Shown: one piece after another, positions 46,646 through 55,591 of the stretch
How positions within the stretch are numbered: position 1 is the first letter of the stretch
Layout: each line of letters starts with the position of its first letter
From: Allocoleopsis franciscana PCC 7113
GTDB lineage: Bacteria > Cyanobacteriota > Cyanobacteriia > Cyanobacteriales > Coleofasciculaceae
Direction of reading: 5' to 3'
Length of the DNA: 64,000 nucleotides
NCBI RefSeq assembly: GCF_000317515.1
Contig: NC_019738.1
Span: 1,463,501 to 1,527,500, forward strand
The notes under the pieces: model-generated
The model's input: only the letters and a program-made list of their open reading frames with translations
Databases searched by the model: none
Told to the model about the DNA's origin: nothing
Translations under genes and position numbers: made by a program

Positions 46646-47526
46646 TATTTTCTGGCGTTGAGGGTTCGGAAAACCTCTAGAACTTGAGATTGAGTCATAC
46701 CGGGCTGAATTTCGGGTCGATACAGCATTTCGATCACAGCTTTATCAATCTCGGTATATTGATTGGTGTCTGTCCAGCCTTGATAAAAGATACTATCGCT
46801 GTATTGATAGGAATCCTCCATCAGTCCCAAAGATTGGGTTAGTTCTTCTCGAATCAAATGGGAACGTTCTTGCTGAGTGACTCCATCCGTAGAAATTAAA
46901 ACCCTCGACCGATCTATGGCATGATTATCATTCCACCAACCCCAGAAAAAACCATAATTGAGAGGCTGGTAGTTAGGCTCATATTGAAAAAATTTTGATT
47001 CCGGAACAAAGTAAATTTCTATATTGGGATTATTAACGAGATCGCGAGGTTTGTGGGATGAAATGTCTTGAATAGAATGCCCTGCTTGGCTCACCACTTG
47101 CAACCGAATTCCTGATACTAAAGTATTGAGTTCATCAATAACCGTTTGCAACGTCTTGAGGTCTTCCGGCGTGGGTGAGCCAATCACTTTGATATTAATA
47201 TCTCTGTCCCATTTTTTAATTGTTGGCTCTGAGTCGGCATACTCACTTTTAAGAGCCACTTCTAAAAAATAATTAATTTGAGTCGTTGTATAACTTCTAC
47301 TGGGTAATGATTGCTCTACAGCCGCTTGGTGGAAGCTAGCTTGAGCAGCACTCACGGGATTTACAGTCGTTGGCGGTGTGTCTAACCACTTAGCATAATT
47401 AGGTAGCTGATAAGTGGATAGCACCAAACCACTTATCAGGCTACAAATCGCTGAATTGACGACTAAAACAAAAGGATTTCGCTGGGACATAGTGGGATGG
47501 GGAGCGGGGGAATAGGAGGATGTCAA
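46645..47526 (-). CDS. DUF2927 family secreted protein
   Basis: 293 residues. An N-terminal hydrophobic segment (FVLVVNSAICSLISGLVLS) suggests membrane anchoring or secretion. The C-terminal part, residues about 75-293, matches DUF2927, a metzincin-like protease-related family: EIYFVPESKFF, SRVLISTDGV, REELTQSLGLMED and the end IEMLYRPEIQPGMTQSQVLE. No complete HExxH zinc motif is seen, as the equivalent reads REELTQSLG, so activity is doubtful. It lies downstream of the amylase gene on the same strand. Confidence 0.78.
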   Translation of the reverse strand: MTSSYSPAPHPTMSQRNPFVLVVNSAICSLISGLVLSTYQLPNYAKWLDTPPTTVNPVSAAQASFHQAAVEQSLPSRSYTTTQINYFLEVALKSEYADSEPTIKKWDRDINIKVIGSPTPEDLKTLQTVIDELNTLVSGIRLQVVSQAGHSIQDISSHKPRDLVNNPNIEIYFVPESKFFQYEPNYQPLNYGFFWGWWNDNHAIDRSRVLISTDGVTQQERSHLIREELTQSLGLMEDSYQYSDSIFYQGWTDTNQYTEIDKAVIEMLYRPEIQPGMTQSQVLEVFRTLNARK

Positions 47527-47591
47527 GTGTACTTAGCTAAAACCGCTAATTTGTCTACCTCCTAAATTTGTTGCAACAGTGTTTGATAGAG

Positions 47592-47699
47592 TTAGCCTCC
47601 CTCGGAAAATCTACGATCTTCTTTGAATCGGCTTCTAGCTTTTTGCAAAGAAGCGATCGCTTCTTCCGGTTTTTCTGCCGCCAAAGTGCTTATCCCAAA
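47592..47699 (-). pseudogene. Possible TPR-gene remnant after the amylase gene
   Basis: A short frame just behind the amylase stop, in the same frame, reads LAAEKPEEAIASLQKARSRF. This resembles part of a tetratricopeptide repeat. It has no start codon and ends after about 35 codons, so it is either a decayed gene fragment or chance. Confidence 0.3.
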
Positions 47700-49652
47700 T
47701 TAAGACTCACGTCCAGATGCCCATTTATCCCGCCATTTTACAGTTCCTTCACTGGCAATCACCCAACGACGACCAACCAGGTTTTCGCGCAATGGAGACG
47801 TACCTTCACGTAATAGGACATATTTGTAAACGATTGGTTTTCCGGCACTTTCATTAAAAGGAATTTCCCCAAACCAAGTGTTGGTATTGATGTATTCCAG
47901 AGGGTAAGCTTTGGCAATATCCCAGTTCCCTAATTCCGGACAATCTCCGATGACGGCAATCCTTTCACCAGGTTGCGTTTGGACGCCATTAAGTTGCGCT
48001 CGGACAATGGTTTGCGCCTTAATTCGCTCTCCAACATGACTGATAACGATGACTTCCTTTGAATCTAACTGAAAGTTATACAACTTGCCGTCTTTGACTT
48101 CATATTTTTGTCGGGATAAGACATCCGTATGCTCTCCTTCAGGTAACTCAGTTTCCACCTCATCCAGTGTCACGGATTCCCCACGATTCATCGCCACAAA
48201 CAACAGCGAATCCCGATAACGACGCACATAACAGTAAACATCAGGAGTCAAATACTTTTGCCACTGACTGCCCATGGATACAGCCGGATTGAGCCGTCGC
48301 AAGCCAGAAAGTAAGCGAATATCTCGATAAAGCTGGCTATCAGTATCCCATTTATCCATCATTGGACGGTTGTAGGGATCGTTGTTTCCATAAGGGTTCA
48401 TATCTCCATTGGTGTCATCGTGGAGATACTGTTCGGTGCCGTAATAAATGCAGGGAATACCACGAACTGTCATTATCAAGATCACTGCCAAACGCAAAAT
48501 TTCTGGGTCAGAATTTAACGTTTGAAAGCGGTGCATATCGTGATTATCGATAAATGTAATCAGCTCAGTTGCACTATAGTAGTGATCGTCTAGGTCGAAG
48601 ATTTCTTGAATTAAGTGAAATCCCCCTTCAGCCCCCGCCCCTAAGGCTTGTCGAATCGCAATGCAAAGACCAAAATCTAGAATTGACATTCCAGATTCAT
48701 TGGCAAATTCAACGGAAAGGTCATTCAGAGGGCTACTATAAATCCACTCTCCGAAAATAAAAACATCGGGTTTATGGCTTTGAATGTCAGCAATAAATTC
48801 TTGCCAAAACCAGATCGGCATATGCTTCACCGTGTCAATCCGTAAAGCATCGACTCCTCGATCTAGCCATTGCTTGATGGCTGACTTAATGTAGTTACGA
48901 TACTGAATATTATTTTCGTTAAAGGTAGCAAGCCCTGACAATTCACAATTTTGCACTTGCCACTCGTCTTCCCAGTTCGTCACTTCACCATAATGGTGAT
49001 ACCAGTGATTTTTGTCATCATTAAAATCAGCAATTAGCTTTCCATCATCGTAGAGTAATCCCTTCTTTCCGCTAAAATCAGGACTACTATGGTTGCACAC
49101 AATATCCAGAATCATTTTCATGTTCCGTTTGTGTAACTCATCAATTAATCTGTCAAAAACTGTATTTCGGCTTTCTTGAGTTTTATTTAGAGACGGGTCA
49201 TCATCTTTGTGAATAAAGCGAGGATTGAGCCGCTTAAAATCTTTTGTCCAGTAGCCGTGAATCGCGGCACTATCAATAAATAAGGCTTCAACTTGCTCAA
49301 ACAAAGGAGTAAGCCAGATGGCTGTCACTCCCAAGTTTTTTAAATAATCCAGTTTATCAATAATTCCTTGTAAATCCCCTCCCCAATATTTTCCCCAATC
49401 TTTTCCTTCTGAGTCATAAAGTTCTGGATTTGGGCCTTCACTATTTTCTGGATCGCCATCATAAAAGCGATCGACAACGATAAAGTAAATGCTCTCTTGG
49501 CGAAACTCAATATCTCTGGTATATAAGAACTCTAAATCTATTTCACTTTCAGTGGGAGTTTCGGTAACTAAAGCATCGACTTTTGCTTCAACTTTTGCCT
49601 CTGATATTTCATATTGAGAGGAGGAGGATTGAGGGGGAGGAGTGGAGACCAT
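47700..49652 (-). CDS. GH13 alpha-amylase family glycosidase with C-terminal starch-binding domain
   Basis: 650 residues. After a low-complexity N-terminus of about 45 residues comes the GH13 barrel: YFIVVDRFYDGDPENSE, LDIVCNHSSPDF, the nucleophile Asp in GVDALRIDTVKHM, the acid Glu in FIFGEWIYSSP and FIDNHDMHRF. A beta-sandwich follows, and the last 100 residues form a CBM20-like starch-binding domain (GERIAVIGDCPELGNWD, WFGEIPF). It acts on glycogen or maltodextrins. No signal peptide is apparent, so it probably acts inside the cell. Confidence 0.88.
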   Translation of the reverse strand: MVSTPPPQSSSSQYEISEAKVEAKVDALVTETPTESEIDLEFLYTRDIEFRQESIYFIVVDRFYDGDPENSEGPNPELYDSEGKDWGKYWGGDLQGIIDKLDYLKNLGVTAIWLTPLFEQVEALFIDSAAIHGYWTKDFKRLNPRFIHKDDDPSLNKTQESRNTVFDRLIDELHKRNMKMILDIVCNHSSPDFSGKKGLLYDDGKLIADFNDDKNHWYHHYGEVTNWEDEWQVQNCELSGLATFNENNIQYRNYIKSAIKQWLDRGVDALRIDTVKHMPIWFWQEFIADIQSHKPDVFIFGEWIYSSPLNDLSVEFANESGMSILDFGLCIAIRQALGAGAEGGFHLIQEIFDLDDHYYSATELITFIDNHDMHRFQTLNSDPEILRLAVILIMTVRGIPCIYYGTEQYLHDDTNGDMNPYGNNDPYNRPMMDKWDTDSQLYRDIRLLSGLRRLNPAVSMGSQWQKYLTPDVYCYVRRYRDSLLFVAMNRGESVTLDEVETELPEGEHTDVLSRQKYEVKDGKLYNFQLDSKEVIVISHVGERIKAQTIVRAQLNGVQTQPGERIAVIGDCPELGNWDIAKAYPLEYINTNTWFGEIPFNESAGKPIVYKYVLLREGTSPLRENLVGRRWVIASEGTVKWRDKWASGRES

Positions 49653-50010
49653 AGTAAGAGTGATTGAAACGCTTATAGAGAATTGTCTAAATCCGTCAAA
49701 GGAGGTGCATAATGTCTGGTAATAAAGATTACTCAGACGGGCTTAATTTAGCATTCTACAGAATGCCCTCTTCTTTGTACAGATAGTTTTTGACAACCCT
49801 TTTTTGCTAAAAACCCTTTCTCCAGTTAAGTCAAGGGTCAATTGAACAGAGCAATATATAGATTGATGATAAAAAAACGACTTAAATATATCTTTCGGTA
49901 GAGGCGCAATCGGAGATTACTTGCTTGAGAAGTAATTTGTAACTAAACACGAGAGCCTGTTCTCGACCAAAAAACCTCTTTAGTACCGAAGCTGTCTAAT
50001 TTCCTGCTTT
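49653..50010. other. Spacer upstream of the amylase gene with a short candidate ORF
   Basis: 358 bp. A plus-strand candidate of 24 codons with a strong ribosome site is listed separately; the rest is AT-rich with no repeat or RNA gene that I recognise. It would hold the promoter of the amylase gene. Confidence 0.4.
49712..49786 (+). CDS. Short candidate ORF with strong ribosome-binding site
   Basis: An AAAGGAGG sequence at 49698-49705 is spaced six bases from an ATG. It opens a 24-codon frame reading MSGNKDYSDGLNLAFYRMPS and four more residues. No homologue is recognised. It could be a leader peptide, a small protein or chance. Confidence 0.25.
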   Translation: MSGNKDYSDGLNLAFYRMPSSLYR

Positions 50011-50514
50011 CTAGCTGATTGATTTTTTGTCAATATATTCTCGCCAGTATTTTATCTTGCCTCCCTCAAGCTCAAAAATGATGGCATCTTCCGCTTGAGT
50101 TTTTTCACCCGTTTCTTTATTTTTCTCACTCCAAATCCATTCAATAGCTCCCTCATTGCCGTTGGTAATAATCCGTTTTATCGTTACTTTTGTCTCCATG
50201 AATTCGGCGAAGTAACTATCTGCCGCATCTTTAACCTCTTGTTTCCCCCTGAACCGAGAACCCGGTACAGCAAACAAACAATCGTCCGTAAAATCAGCAA
50301 TGATTTGCTTAGAATCGGCGGTTTCCCAAGCCTGAGCCTGTCTTTCTACGAGTTGTTGGATTTTCGGGTCAACAAGTAGTGTATCTGTTTGTGATGAGTG
50401 CATACTCGAACAGTTCAACCCGTTAGCAAGCGCTGGAGATTGGTTTATGGCAATGTCTAAGCTGCAAAAGCAAACTAAACCATAAATAACAAGAGCAGCC
50501 TCAATATGTATCAT
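50011..50514 (-). CDS. NTF2-like/SnoaL-type protein (DUF4440-like)
   Basis: 167 residues. The first 31 resemble a signal peptide, but a start at M38 (MHSSQTDTLLVDPKI) gives a 130-residue soluble form and cannot be excluded. The cone-shaped NTF2-like domain shows VERQAQAWETADSKQIIADF, FTDDCLFAVPGSRFRGKQEV and DAIIFELEGGKIKYWREYID. This fold includes ketosteroid-isomerase-like enzymes and binding proteins; no definite activity can be assigned. It follows the small pentapeptide gene by 21 bp and may share its transcript. Confidence 0.75.
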   Translation of the reverse strand: MIHIEAALVIYGLVCFCSLDIAINQSPALANGLNCSSMHSSQTDTLLVDPKIQQLVERQAQAWETADSKQIIADFTDDCLFAVPGSRFRGKQEVKDAADSYFAEFMETKVTIKRIITNGNEGAIEWIWSEKNKETGEKTQAEDAIIFELEGGKIKYWREYIDKKSIS

Positions 50515-50535
50515 TCGCTTGGCAGATTATCTGAC

Positions 50536-51090
50536 TCAATCTCCTTCCTCTCCCGATGGCAAAGGAGGACGGTGTCCATCTGGATAAATCGTCGAACTGT
50601 CCAGGTAAGCGTCAGAGAGTTCAGCCTTATGGCTACGAAATAAATTACTGCCACTTAACTGAGCCTTAGTTAGATTAGTTTGACCCAGATTTGCACCACT
50701 CAAATCAGCATCACTTAAATTTGCATAACTCAGGTCAGCTTTCCCTAAATCAGCTCCTTGTAGATTGGCTCGCGACAAATTAGCGCCCCGTAAATTGGCT
50801 CGCCGCAGACTGGCTCTAAACAAGTTGGCTTCTTGAAGATTCGCATGTTCTAAATTGGCCTGAAAAAGCTGGGCATCACTCAACTGCGCGGCCTGAAGCT
50901 GAGCCTGCTGCAAGTCGGCTTGACTCAGGTTAGCGTAGGGCAGGTAAGTCTTTTGAAGATTGCTACCCCTCAAATCGATTCCTGGTAAATCGGATTCAAA
51001 TAGGTCAGCCCCACTGATATCTACTTGGCTGAAATCTCGTCTCCCACTCGCATATTGAGCGAGTAGCTCTGCTCCACGTATCTTCTTCAT
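50536..51090 (-). CDS. Pentapeptide-repeat protein (short form)
   Basis: 184 residues starting MKKIRGAELLAQYASGRRDF. Almost the whole chain from residue 18 is made of about 30 A(D/N)LXX units (ANLSQADL, ANLRGANL, ADLGKADL) that predict a right-handed beta-helix. The ending HRPPLPSGEEGD is flexible. No other domain is present. The start GAELLAQYASGRRDFS matches the common cap of cyanobacterial members. Function unknown. Confidence 0.85.
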   Translation of the reverse strand: MKKIRGAELLAQYASGRRDFSQVDISGADLFESDLPGIDLRGSNLQKTYLPYANLSQADLQQAQLQAAQLSDAQLFQANLEHANLQEANLFRASLRRANLRGANLSRANLQGADLGKADLSYANLSDADLSGANLGQTNLTKAQLSGSNLFRSHKAELSDAYLDSSTIYPDGHRPPLPSGEEGD

Positions 51091-51519
51091 CTGTGCTTTT
51101 GGAATGGAATGCCTCTCTCCGACGGAGAAAGTTTACTCCCCAATATAAATAAGCATTTATGCTTAATCGTCTTGTTCTACCTTATAAGCTAAGCTACTGT
51201 AGCAAAAGACACATTTGTTCTAATGTTTTCTTAATAATTGTAAAGAATTAGATAAATACTGGAGGATAATATTGACAAAAACTGATTTTTATGAATGTAT
51301 GATCAAGGTCTACAGCCACCCAGAAACGGAGGTCTAAGTATTGGATTAACCTTAAGGATAGACAGAATGCAGGGGATTGAGACCGTTGAGAGAGGAGTTT
51401 GTCACCTACCGGATCTAAGAGCATCGTCTTTTGGTAGGTTCTGCTCGGACTTTTGTAGAAAGTTGGGTGACCTTATGATGTCAAGATAAACGACGAACCA
51501 AAAGCCTATTCAAACGATT
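51091..51519. other. Spacer between pentapeptide and SagB-type genes
   Basis: 429 bp with divergent promoters presumably for both flanking genes. A 64-codon plus-strand frame at 51295-51489 has no ribosome site and no similarity, so I leave it out. No repeat is seen apart from a small TCTCCGACGGAGA palindrome near 51115. Confidence 0.4.
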
Positions 51520-53085
51520 ATGTCAGACCAGCCATTATCAATTTCTCACCACTACCACGAGCGCACTAAATATTATCCAGAGACGCTTGCCGCAAAAAAC
51601 AAGGTTCTTGACTGGGAAAATCAACCCGTACCTTATAAAGAGTATAAAGTTGGCGCAAACATTGACCTGAAACCCTACCTAAAAGAAGACCCCAAGGCGT
51701 TTACGAGTGAACCGGGTAAAACGTTGTGGCGGCTGTCACAACTGCTTTTTTATAGTTATGGCTTGACAGCAAGGATGCCAACCTTGATGGGATCACCCAT
51801 GTATCTGCGAGCAGCTCCCTCTGCGGGTGGATTATACCCAGCCGAGGTCTATTTGGTCTGCCGAGGAACACCCTCTTTACCGACAGGACTTTATAACTAT
51901 CAGTGCCGTACCCATTCTCTGGTTCATTTTTGGGAAAGCGAGGTTTGGTATGTGCTGCAAGATGCCTGTTACTGGCATACGACCTTAGGCAGTACGGATA
52001 TTGCCATTGTGATTACAGCCGTTTTTTCTCGTTCCGCATGGCGCTATGAAGACCGGGCTTATCGACGGATTTTCTTGGATACAGGTCATATCCTGGGTAA
52101 CATTGAACTCGCTTCAGCCTTCACCGATTACCGACCTCACCTGATTGGTGGTTTTTCAGATGAGACGGTAAACGATCTGCTTTATCTAGACTCCGACAAA
52201 GAAGCCGCGATCGCCGTGATTCCCATCGCCGATCAGCTCAATTTTCGACAACAAATGCCGCCTGCGCCAACTACTTTGCCCTCCCTGACTGTCCTACACT
52301 ATCCAGAAATTCCAGACGGACAATTACTCAATTATTTACATCGTGTAACCGAAATCGAAGAGATCCAAAATTGGGATGTTGAGGTTGAGAAATATCAAGC
52401 CAAAGCCGCAAAATTACAACAAGGAGATAAATATAATTTCCCGTTCTGTACGAAAGTCTCAACTGTTACCAGACCGATTAATTGGGCAGAGGGCAGCACC
52501 GATGGAAATCCGCTCCAAGCGCTGGAGAATACCATCATTAAACGTCGCTCCACCCGTGCTTATAATGGTGCCAATCTAACTCTAGATGAACTCAAAGCTG
52601 TACTTGATTTTACTTACCAACCTCAACATTACACTGACCAAGGATTGGACGGTTCGCCTGATTATTTCGATTTGAGTTTAATTGAAACTTTTATCGCCGT
52701 GTCGGGCGTGACGAACTTAGAAGAAGGGTGTTACTATTACGCACCAAAAGCCCAAGAATTGCGGCAAATTCGCTTTAAAAACTTCCGGCGAGAGTTACAT
52801 TATTTGTGTCTAGGACAAGAGTTAGGTCGAGATGCGGGAGCTGTCGTATTCCATACCTCTGACTTGAAGGCAGCAGTGAAAAGACAAGGCGATCGCGCCT
52901 ACCGTTATCTCCACATGGATGCGGGTCATTTGGGACAACGGATGAATCTAGCCGCTATTTACCTGGGTTTAGGGGTTAGTGGGATTGGTGGCTTTTTTGA
53001 TGACCAGGTGAATGAAGTTTTGGGTATTCCAACCGATGAGGCCGTTTTATACATCACCACTCTCGGACGCCCTAAAAGAAGTTAG
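51520..53085 (+). CDS. SagB-type (ThcOx) dehydrogenase with two nitroreductase domains
   Basis: 521 residues with a duplicated FMN-dependent nitroreductase fold. The first copy has LWRLSQLLFYSYGLT, RAAPSAGGLYPAEVYLVCRG and RRIFLDTGHILGNIELASA. The second has RRSTRAYNGANLTLDELKAV and DAGHLGQRMNLAAIYLGLGV. SagB/ThcOx enzymes oxidise azolines to azoles in ribosomally made peptides. No YcaO, precursor peptide or transporter gene lies nearby, so the real substrate may be different. It is a free-standing gene, as in many cyanobacterial genomes. Confidence 0.85.
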   Translation: MSDQPLSISHHYHERTKYYPETLAAKNKVLDWENQPVPYKEYKVGANIDLKPYLKEDPKAFTSEPGKTLWRLSQLLFYSYGLTARMPTLMGSPMYLRAAPSAGGLYPAEVYLVCRGTPSLPTGLYNYQCRTHSLVHFWESEVWYVLQDACYWHTTLGSTDIAIVITAVFSRSAWRYEDRAYRRIFLDTGHILGNIELASAFTDYRPHLIGGFSDETVNDLLYLDSDKEAAIAVIPIADQLNFRQQMPPAPTTLPSLTVLHYPEIPDGQLLNYLHRVTEIEEIQNWDVEVEKYQAKAAKLQQGDKYNFPFCTKVSTVTRPINWAEGSTDGNPLQALENTIIKRRSTRAYNGANLTLDELKAVLDFTYQPQHYTDQGLDGSPDYFDLSLIETFIAVSGVTNLEEGCYYYAPKAQELRQIRFKNFRRELHYLCLGQELGRDAGAVVFHTSDLKAAVKRQGDRAYRYLHMDAGHLGQRMNLAAIYLGLGVSGIGGFFDDQVNEVLGIPTDEAVLYITTLGRPKRS

Positions 53086-53232
53086 TCGCCTTGGGGCGTA
53101 TCGGAGTACACTAACTCAAATAGAGTGACGGCGTAAATCTTGTTTAAGTCAAGAAAAGCTAAGCACATTAGATGCCTTGTCTCGGAATTTCTCATTAATA
53201 TTTGAAAGAGGCCAAGTAGGTAGGGATTAGTT

Positions 53233-53598
53233 ATGAGTACAGTCCTGGTGGTAGAAGATAGTCTTCCACAAAGAGAAATGATCTCAGAACTGCTGAAAGG
53301 GTATGGACTGAGTGTCATTGTGGCAGGTGATGGCGTCGAAGCCCTAGAGCAAATTCAATCGTCTTCTCCCGATCTCGTGGTTCTAGACATCATCATGCCC
53401 CGGATGAATGGCTATGAAGTCTGCCGTCGGCTCAAAGCCAACTCTAAAACCCAAAACTTGGCAGTGGTTATGTGTTCAGCAAAGAAAGAAGAATTTGACC
53501 GCTACTGGGGTATAAAGCAAGGTGCTGATGCTTATATTTCCAAGCCTTTCCACCCTCAAGAGCTAGTTGGTACCGTTAAGCAGCTTCTGCGAAGTTAA
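53233..53598 (+). CDS. Single-domain response regulator (CheY-like)
   Basis: 121 residues made of one receiver domain. The acidic pocket is VVEDS near residue 7, the phosphoacceptor Asp is in VVLDIIMPRMNG, and the conserved Lys is in ISKPFHPQEL. There is no output domain, so it acts by protein contact, as in PatA/PilG/CheY-type cyanobacterial systems. No partner histidine kinase is in the vicinity. Confidence 0.93.
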   Translation: MSTVLVVEDSLPQREMISELLKGYGLSVIVAGDGVEALEQIQSSSPDLVVLDIIMPRMNGYEVCRRLKANSKTQNLAVVMCSAKKEEFDRYWGIKQGADAYISKPFHPQELVGTVKQLLRS

Positions 53599-53636
53599 GG
53601 GATGTTATCCCCTGTGGCTAATAGATAATCTCTCTG

Positions 53637-53645
53637 TTGTGTGCC
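53637..53645. repeat. Left 9-bp target-site duplication of the IS
   Basis: TTGTGTGCC immediately before the left inverted repeat; an identical copy follows the right end at 54943-54951. Confidence 0.85.
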
Positions 53646-53860
53646 GGGTGTGGTCAAAACCCGTTGGTAGATGCGATCGCCAAAAGCCTCCCCTTTGCTC
53701 ACCTAACTTGCCTAACTTTCAGGAGTCATTGACGAGAATGATAATCAAAGGCAACCGAGGACAAGCCTTGCTTGCCCCTTTCCTTTAATGGTTATCAGCA
53801 CATTGTTAATCAGTTATTACCAAAACAAAAAAGCTCTGATGCTCTCGCTAGCTGCTAAGG

Positions 53861-54628
53861 CTAACAGGAACTTATGAGTTGATTTTTATCCAGACTTAAC
53901 TGATGCCAAAAATCGTTCCACCAATTATTGGCACGAATAACCCTTAAAGCTAACATAGGATTGATAGTATCCGGATGCCAAGTGGCTCCGGGAAGTTTTA
54001 AACGTTTTTGGGGGATGTAGCGATGAGCGCTTTCAATTTCTCCTGAGCCAATTGGTAGACCCAGCGACCGATATTTGTCATAATGAAGCGCATCCCGAAA
54101 ACGTTCTAAATACTTAGCCAAATTGAGAACTCTTTGTTGCCCTTTACCCTGCCAGCATTTGAGACGGCTGATGACTTTCTTAACGTGACCTTTGTCAATT
54201 AAGTTGAGAGTATGCTTGAGCCAAATCAAACGTATCTTACCTGTCAGTTCCATTGCCTCAGCCGTGGCAAAAAGATGCTGTTTGAGATGAGGTCGGTCTA
54301 GAATAAATTGAAAATGAGAAAATTCAGATTCTAGCGCTTCTCGTAAACCATTACCTCCATCAGCTAAGCCATAAACTAAGGTATAAGTGGACAGTCCTTG
54401 GTCTACTGCCGCACTATGTAGTTGTTGCACTACTTCTGGATATTGACCCATCCTAGCAACAAAAGTTCGTTTTTCTTTTTGCTCCACAGGACGTGCGAAG
54501 CCAACTCTCACTTCACGCCAATCCGTTTGACGTTTACATCTTCTAATCTGGCGCAGGGGAGTTAATTCTTCAGTTTCAGTTGGAGTAAGAATGCCAGTGC
54601 GAACATGAGAACCATCTAGTTCCACCAA
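53861..54628 (-). pseudogene. Transposase, broken (DDE, ISKra4-like)
   Basis: 255 residues carry the C-terminal catalytic part. The acidic triad is seen as VELDGSH, ILDRPHL and SGEIESAH, and the end GLPIGSGEIESAHRYI followed by RANNWWNDFWH resembles ISKra4 transposases. A separate ATG-started piece (54741 down to about 54617, MNQDYTDIIQQVSQVLFQAI onward) is in another frame and stops before joining. So the gene has a frameshift or internal deletion and is probably inactive, unless programmed frameshifting occurs. ISLre2-type cannot be fully excluded. Confidence 0.7.
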
Positions 54629-54830
54629 AACTCTATTCCCACCACATCTTTATTTTGAGCTAAATTCAATTCCCGTTGTTTGATAGCTTGGAAAAGAACT
54701 TGGCTAACCTGTTGGATAATATCTGTATAATCTTGATTCATGGCAGTGTCACATCCTATTTCACATTTGATAAAGACACTGCCATATTCCTGGTCTAAGT
54801 TTTAAGCGAAAAGCCTGATTCTTTATATCC

Positions 54831-54891
54831 CTCCTGCATGATTATCGTTCTCATGCAGGAGGGGAGGGGTGAGCGCCGCTCACCCCTCCCC
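54831..54891. repeat. Two adjacent strong hairpins inside the IS
   Basis: CTCCTGCATG (54831-54840) pairs with CATGCAGGAG (54852-54861) over an 11-nt loop. Next to it, GGGGAGGGGTGAGCG (54861-54875) pairs perfectly with CGCTCACCCCTCCCC (54877-54891) around one base. They stand between the right IS end and the transposase start and could block read-through transcription into the element. Confidence 0.7.
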
Positions 54892-54942
54892 CTAAGTTTG
54901 ATTATCATTCTTATTCACCACCAACGGGTTTTGACCACACCC

Positions 54943-54951
54943 TTGTGTGCC
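54943..54951. repeat. Right 9-bp target-site duplication of the IS
   Basis: TTGTGTGCC directly after the right inverted repeat, identical to 53637-53645. Confidence 0.85.
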
Positions 54952-54955
54952 AGAA

Positions 54956-55091
54956 CTAGTGCAGCGCGGCAGAAATAACCCACCAGTCCAAAAAGGTTAA
55001 AAAGCTTAGTGTACAAGCGTCCTTACCTTCTGCCTTCTGCCTTCTTTCTACTCCTACGGAGAACGCTACGCGAACTGCCTTCTTGCACTAG
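54956..55091. mobile_element. MITE-like element, copy 2 (inverted relative to copy 1)
   Basis: 136 bp bounded by CTAGTGCA and TGCACTAG. Read on the minus strand it parallels the unit at 27312-27448, including CTAGTGCAAGAAGGCAG at one end, GCGTTCT in the middle and AAGCTTTTTAACCTTTTT near the other. It starts 5 bp from the IS target duplication. Confidence 0.65.
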
Positions 55092-55318
55092 GCATTCCAA
55101 CAAAGGGTCTTGTGATTTTGGAAAATTACTGATTCACTCAATCGCTTCAAATCAAAGCTGTAGAGTGCTTCGTGGCGCACTACCGACCTATGGTTTTACG
55201 CTGCTTCACCAAACTTTTATCCATTTTCTCTCAATCCTCAAAACTGCTTTATGCAAATGAGTCTGACAAACCGAGATGCTTAAAGGTATAAGGTATCAGT
55301 TAATAGGATGCACATAAA

Positions 55319-55591
55319 ATGAATGAAGATCTAAGGGAAGCCTTCGTCGTTGCTGCGCTAGAGACCTTTAAGAAACTTTCGGAATGTCCAGAACTCAAAA
55401 ACTACAAAATTTACTGTGAACCGGGAAAAAGCCTGAGAAGAAAACTTCAAAAACGTGCAGCAATAGGAGGAACAAGTACCTCTGTGACAACAGGTGTAGC
55501 TTCTGTACCTTTTCGATGGGTACTTGTGGTATCAGCTCAAACCTCGGCTCGTCAGTCAGTCCTGAAAGTACGCGGATATCGGCAGTCTTGA
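55319..55591 (+). CDS. Short hypothetical protein
   Basis: 90 residues, MNEDLREAFVVAALETFKKL then ECPELKNYKIYCEPGKSLRR. The C-terminal third (SVTTGVASVPFRWVLVVSAQ) looks frame-drifted compared with the helical start, and the end carries Arg/Ser. I do not recognise a family. It could be a truncated gene. The ribosome site is weak. Confidence 0.4.
   Translation: MNEDLREAFVVAALETFKKLSECPELKNYKIYCEPGKSLRRKLQKRAAIGGTSTSVTTGVASVPFRWVLVVSAQTSARQSVLKVRGYRQS

Larger units (their letters stand above)
53646..54942. mobile_element. Insertion sequence with 23-bp inverted ends (ISKra4-like)
   Basis: A 1297-bp element. Its ends are 23-bp perfect inverted repeats beginning GGGTGTGGTCAAAACCCG, at 53646-53668 and 54920-54942. 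It is flanked by a perfect 9-bp direct repeat. Inside lies a transposase gene broken at its 5' end. Inner direct/inverted motifs (GAGAATGATAATCA) lie near both ends, and two strong hairpins lie upstream of the transposase. It inserted into a gene-free spot beside a MITE copy. Confidence 0.85.

Noticed and set aside
51295-51489. 64-codon frame before the SagB-type gene
   Set aside because: No ribosome-binding site, no family resemblance and odd composition.
51520-53085. Azole-peptide biosynthesis cluster around the SagB-type gene
   Set aside because: No YcaO, precursor peptide, protease or exporter gene is present within reach.
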